In this document: one piece after another, positions 16,490-18,045 of the stretch
How the letters are laid out: every line of letters begins with the position of its first letter
Position numbering within the stretch: position 1 is the stretch's first letter
Origin: Cloacimonetes bacterium UBA6081
Lineage (GTDB): Bacteria; Cloacimonadota; Cloacimonadia; Cloacimonadales; Cloacimonadaceae
Reading direction: 5' to 3'
Length of the DNA stretch: 18,045 bases
Assembly: GCA_002428685.1 (NCBI GenBank)
Contig: DIXL01000078.1
Location: forward strand, 1 to 18,045
Made by a program: the position numbers and the translations under genes
The notes under the pieces: model-generated
The model's input: the letters and a program-made list of their open reading frames with translations, nothing else
The model's database searches: none
Told to the model about the DNA's origin: nothing

Positions 16490-17227
16490 ATGACATCTAC
16501 TTTAGAAATGCAAACTCGAAAATATTTGCCGGCCGAACCGGAAAGAATATCACACGCCTTTGGAATTCCACAATATAAGGCTGAAGATATTCCTAACCCT
16601 CCAGAACCAAACACCCCCAGAGGACAAATATTTATCGCAGCCACAAAATTGTTTGCTGAGTATGGATTCAGGGATACTACTACACGTGCCATAGCAAAAT
16701 TGGCAGGCGTAAAACAAGTTATGCTGTATTATTACTTTGGCACGAAAGTGGAGCTGTATGAAGCTGTGCTGAAATTCGAAGGAATTACTATGTTAGCGGT
16801 AATTTTTGGGGACAACCCTCAGAATAAATCTCCGGAAGAGATGCTTATAGAATCTCCTCTCAGGCTGATGACAGTTTTGCATGATAACCCCCGATGGGCT
16901 TCTTTGCTCCGGCATGAAATTGCCGATGGAGCGGTTCACCTGCGCAATGCCTTGAAAGAGGTATCCCCAAAAGGTCCTTTAGGTGCAAATCAGCATTTTC
17001 ATGAAGCGTATTTGGAATCTGTGCGAACCGGTAGAGCAGTTAGTTTGCCGGTGGAAGCAGTGCGCGAATGTCTGCTGGCAATTGGTTACAGTGCCATTTA
17101 TCTTGCTCCCTTGATTTCCATGATAAACGAGCGCGATTTTCATGATGAACAAGTATGGGAGGAGTGGAAACTTACGCTCAGCACCATTCTGAAAAGGGGA
17201 TTGCTGACTGCCGAATCACGCGTTTAG
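16490..17227 (+). CDS. TetR/AcrR-family transcriptional regulator
   Basis: 245 residues; ATG is preceded by GGGAGG at 9 nt. A TetR-type N-terminal helix-turn-helix lies at 44-92: RGQIFIAATKLFAEYGF, then TTTRAIAKLAGVKQVMLYYYFGTKVELYEAVL, with the family's usual A-x-x-L-F-x-x-x-G-F and Y-Y-Y-F-x-x-K patterns. The first ~43 residues are an extra, proline-rich extension not usual for the family. The C-terminal ~150 residues are helical and presumably form the ligand-binding dimer domain (LMTVLHDNPRWASLL, ECLLAIGYSAIYLAPLI). Such proteins usually repress a neighbouring gene until a small ligand binds; here the target could be itself, the downstream C39-like gene or the divergent OmpA gene. The ligand is unknown. 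Confidence 0.9.
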   Translation: MTSTLEMQTRKYLPAEPERISHAFGIPQYKAEDIPNPPEPNTPRGQIFIAATKLFAEYGFRDTTTRAIAKLAGVKQVMLYYYFGTKVELYEAVLKFEGITMLAVIFGDNPQNKSPEEMLIESPLRLMTVLHDNPRWASLLRHEIADGAVHLRNALKEVSPKGPLGANQHFHEAYLESVRTGRAVSLPVEAVRECLLAIGYSAIYLAPLISMINERDFHDEQVWEEWKLTLSTILKRGLLTAESRV

Positions 17228-17251
17228 ATATTAAGGGTTTATAATTTCTGC

Positions 17252-17914
17252 ATGAAGTTAAAAGTTCCCCTCATCCGCCAAGCCACCGATTCCAGCGACT
17301 GCATTTTTGCCGCTTTGTCCATGGTGCTGGCTTATTATAAGATAGTTAAGCCGGTCAGCCAGCTAAAGGCAGAGATAGAGGACTGGTTTGTTCCCTCTGT
17401 AGCAATTTATCTGCTGGAGCTTGGTTTTGAGGTGGAAATTGTTACTGCCCATCCCAAGCTTTTTACCCTGCAAAACATCAAGCTAAGCCAAAAACAGATC
17501 CGCAAGCGGTTTTTTGATCTGCAATTGATGGATGCCAACAATCACGATGACGAAATGGTGCTTCACTATTATATAGAATTTCTGGACAAAGGTGGCCGCG
17601 TCAAAGTGGCTGTTCCGGGAATTGAGGATATTGGGTCAGAAATAACCGCCGGACGGCCTTTGATTGCCATTATAGATCAGAACATTCTGGGCGGAGATTA
17701 TCCTGGCAGCTATTTGCATGCCAATACCATTGTCGGTTATAATAGTAAGGAAATTCATGTGCTGGATCCCTTGTGGAATGAAATGGGTGGCGAGAAAAGC
17801 TGGCCTATTGCAAATTATTTGTATGCCATAACCATAGGTATTCGCTATGATTTGGATCATGGCACTCTGATAAAGATACATCCAAACTGGGAGAAAATCA
17901 AGCACCAAGGATAA
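17252..17914 (+). CDS. C39-like papain-fold cysteine peptidase family protein
   Basis: 220 residues, starting 24 nt after the regulator stop, so probably co-transcribed; the ribosome binding site is weak (AAGGG ~13 nt upstream). The N-terminus VPLIRQATDSSDCIFAALSM fits peptidase C39-like proteins: candidate oxyanion Gln10 and catalytic Cys17 in SDC-x-x-A-A. Candidate His156 lies in YLHANTIVGY and Asp172 in VLDPLW, the usual order and spacing for this fold. Residues ~35-65 are a helical region (SQLKAEIEDWF, VAIYLLELGFEV). There is no signal peptide or membrane segment and no attached ABC transporter, so it is unlikely to be a bacteriocin exporter; a cytoplasmic peptidase, transglutaminase-like or inactive homologue are all possible. 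Substrate unknown. Confidence 0.75.
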   Translation: MKLKVPLIRQATDSSDCIFAALSMVLAYYKIVKPVSQLKAEIEDWFVPSVAIYLLELGFEVEIVTAHPKLFTLQNIKLSQKQIRKRFFDLQLMDANNHDDEMVLHYYIEFLDKGGRVKVAVPGIEDIGSEITAGRPLIAIIDQNILGGDYPGSYLHANTIVGYNSKEIHVLDPLWNEMGGEKSWPIANYLYAITIGIRYDLDHGTLIKIHPNWEKIKHQG

Positions 17915-18045
17915 AGAAACCCAGATCACACATATTAAGTCTGGAGTCGATCCGGCTGTAGTATTTATGAGCTTACAGATATCTCTCCAAGCCGGATGGA
18001 CTACAGGCGGGGTGTAGTGAGAGAGGTGCCGTGTGTGTAGTGAGA
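17915..18045. other. Right-edge noncoding segment with interleaved inverted repeats
   Basis: ATCCGGCT (17950-17957) complements AGCCGGAT (17990-17997), and CTGTAGT (17956-17962) complements ACTACAG (18000-18006). The pairs interleave in the order A-B-A'-B', as in an H-type pseudoknot, though alternative simple hairpins cannot be excluded. No U-tract follows, so it does not look like a terminator for the C39-like gene. The segment is cut by the window edge. Confidence 0.35.
18012..18045 (+). repeat. Short direct repeat GTGTAGTGAGA at window edge
   Basis: GTGTAGTGAGA occurs at 18012-18022 and 18035-18045, a 23-nt period cut by the end of the window. It may be the start of a tandem array or a chance G/T-rich duplication. 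Confidence 0.4.

Noticed and set aside
16396..16578. Small + strand ORF upstream of the regulator
   Set aside because: It overlaps the regulator start in another frame, has no ribosome binding site, and its composition is not protein-like.

Overview
The window looks like chromosomal DNA from a Gram-negative bacterium of the FCB superphylum. My best guess is Candidatus Cloacimonadota (Cloacimonas-like); this is inferred from protein style, not from a marker gene. The signs are several secreted proteins ending in a FlgD-like Ig-fold sorting domain (NYPNPFNPSTTIAFSLP ... SSGIYFYRL ... KMILAK), an OmpA-family protein with thrombospondin type 3 repeats, and moderate GC. I see no rRNA, tRNA, CRISPR array or insertion sequence.

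Left part (1-8202, + strand): four large secreted-protein genes in tandem. Gene 1 (partial) is a beta-helix plus an unnamed ~300-residue domain starting KWMSFPVL plus a sorting domain. Genes 2 and 4 are close paralogues: two-part beta-helix proteins with a DUF1565-like segment and a sorting domain. Gene 3 is the KWMSFPVL domain plus a sorting domain without a beta-helix. The order looks like a duplicated two-gene unit. Both KWMSFPVL-to-beta-helix junctions carry a strong RNA hairpin just before the next ribosome binding site, with different sequence but similar purine/pyrimidine arms. The gene 2-gene 3 junction carries two CAGC-N4-GCTG dyads instead.

Middle part (8203-14008): a zone of broken genes around one intact gene. 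A secreted-protein gene at 8538-8935 has lost its ATG (now ATA), has a T7 frameshift, and ends abruptly at the convergent gene. The intact gene is a HI0933-family flavoprotein (8932-10161, -). Upstream of it on the minus strand are a frameshifted LolA-like gene, a probable outer-membrane barrel gene ending in TAG and running in frame into the LolA-like ORF, and a repeat protein with a sorting domain interrupted by a single in-frame TAA. The repeat gene is followed by a clear intrinsic terminator (12021-12058).

Right part (14001-18045): an OmpA/TSP3 gene (-) with a perfect 11-bp inverted repeat in its leader. It appears to be transcribed with a possible 46-residue small ORF and the repeat pseudogene. 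A ~500-bp divergent intergenic region follows, then a TetR-type regulator and a C39-like papain-fold protein on the + strand. The right edge has potential RNA structure and the start of a short direct repeat.

The theme is envelope and surface proteins. The clearest candidates for something undescribed are the shared KWMSFPVL domain, the paired gene layout with structurally similar hairpins, and the dense cluster of single-lesion genes. The last needs a read-level check for assembly error before any biological reading.
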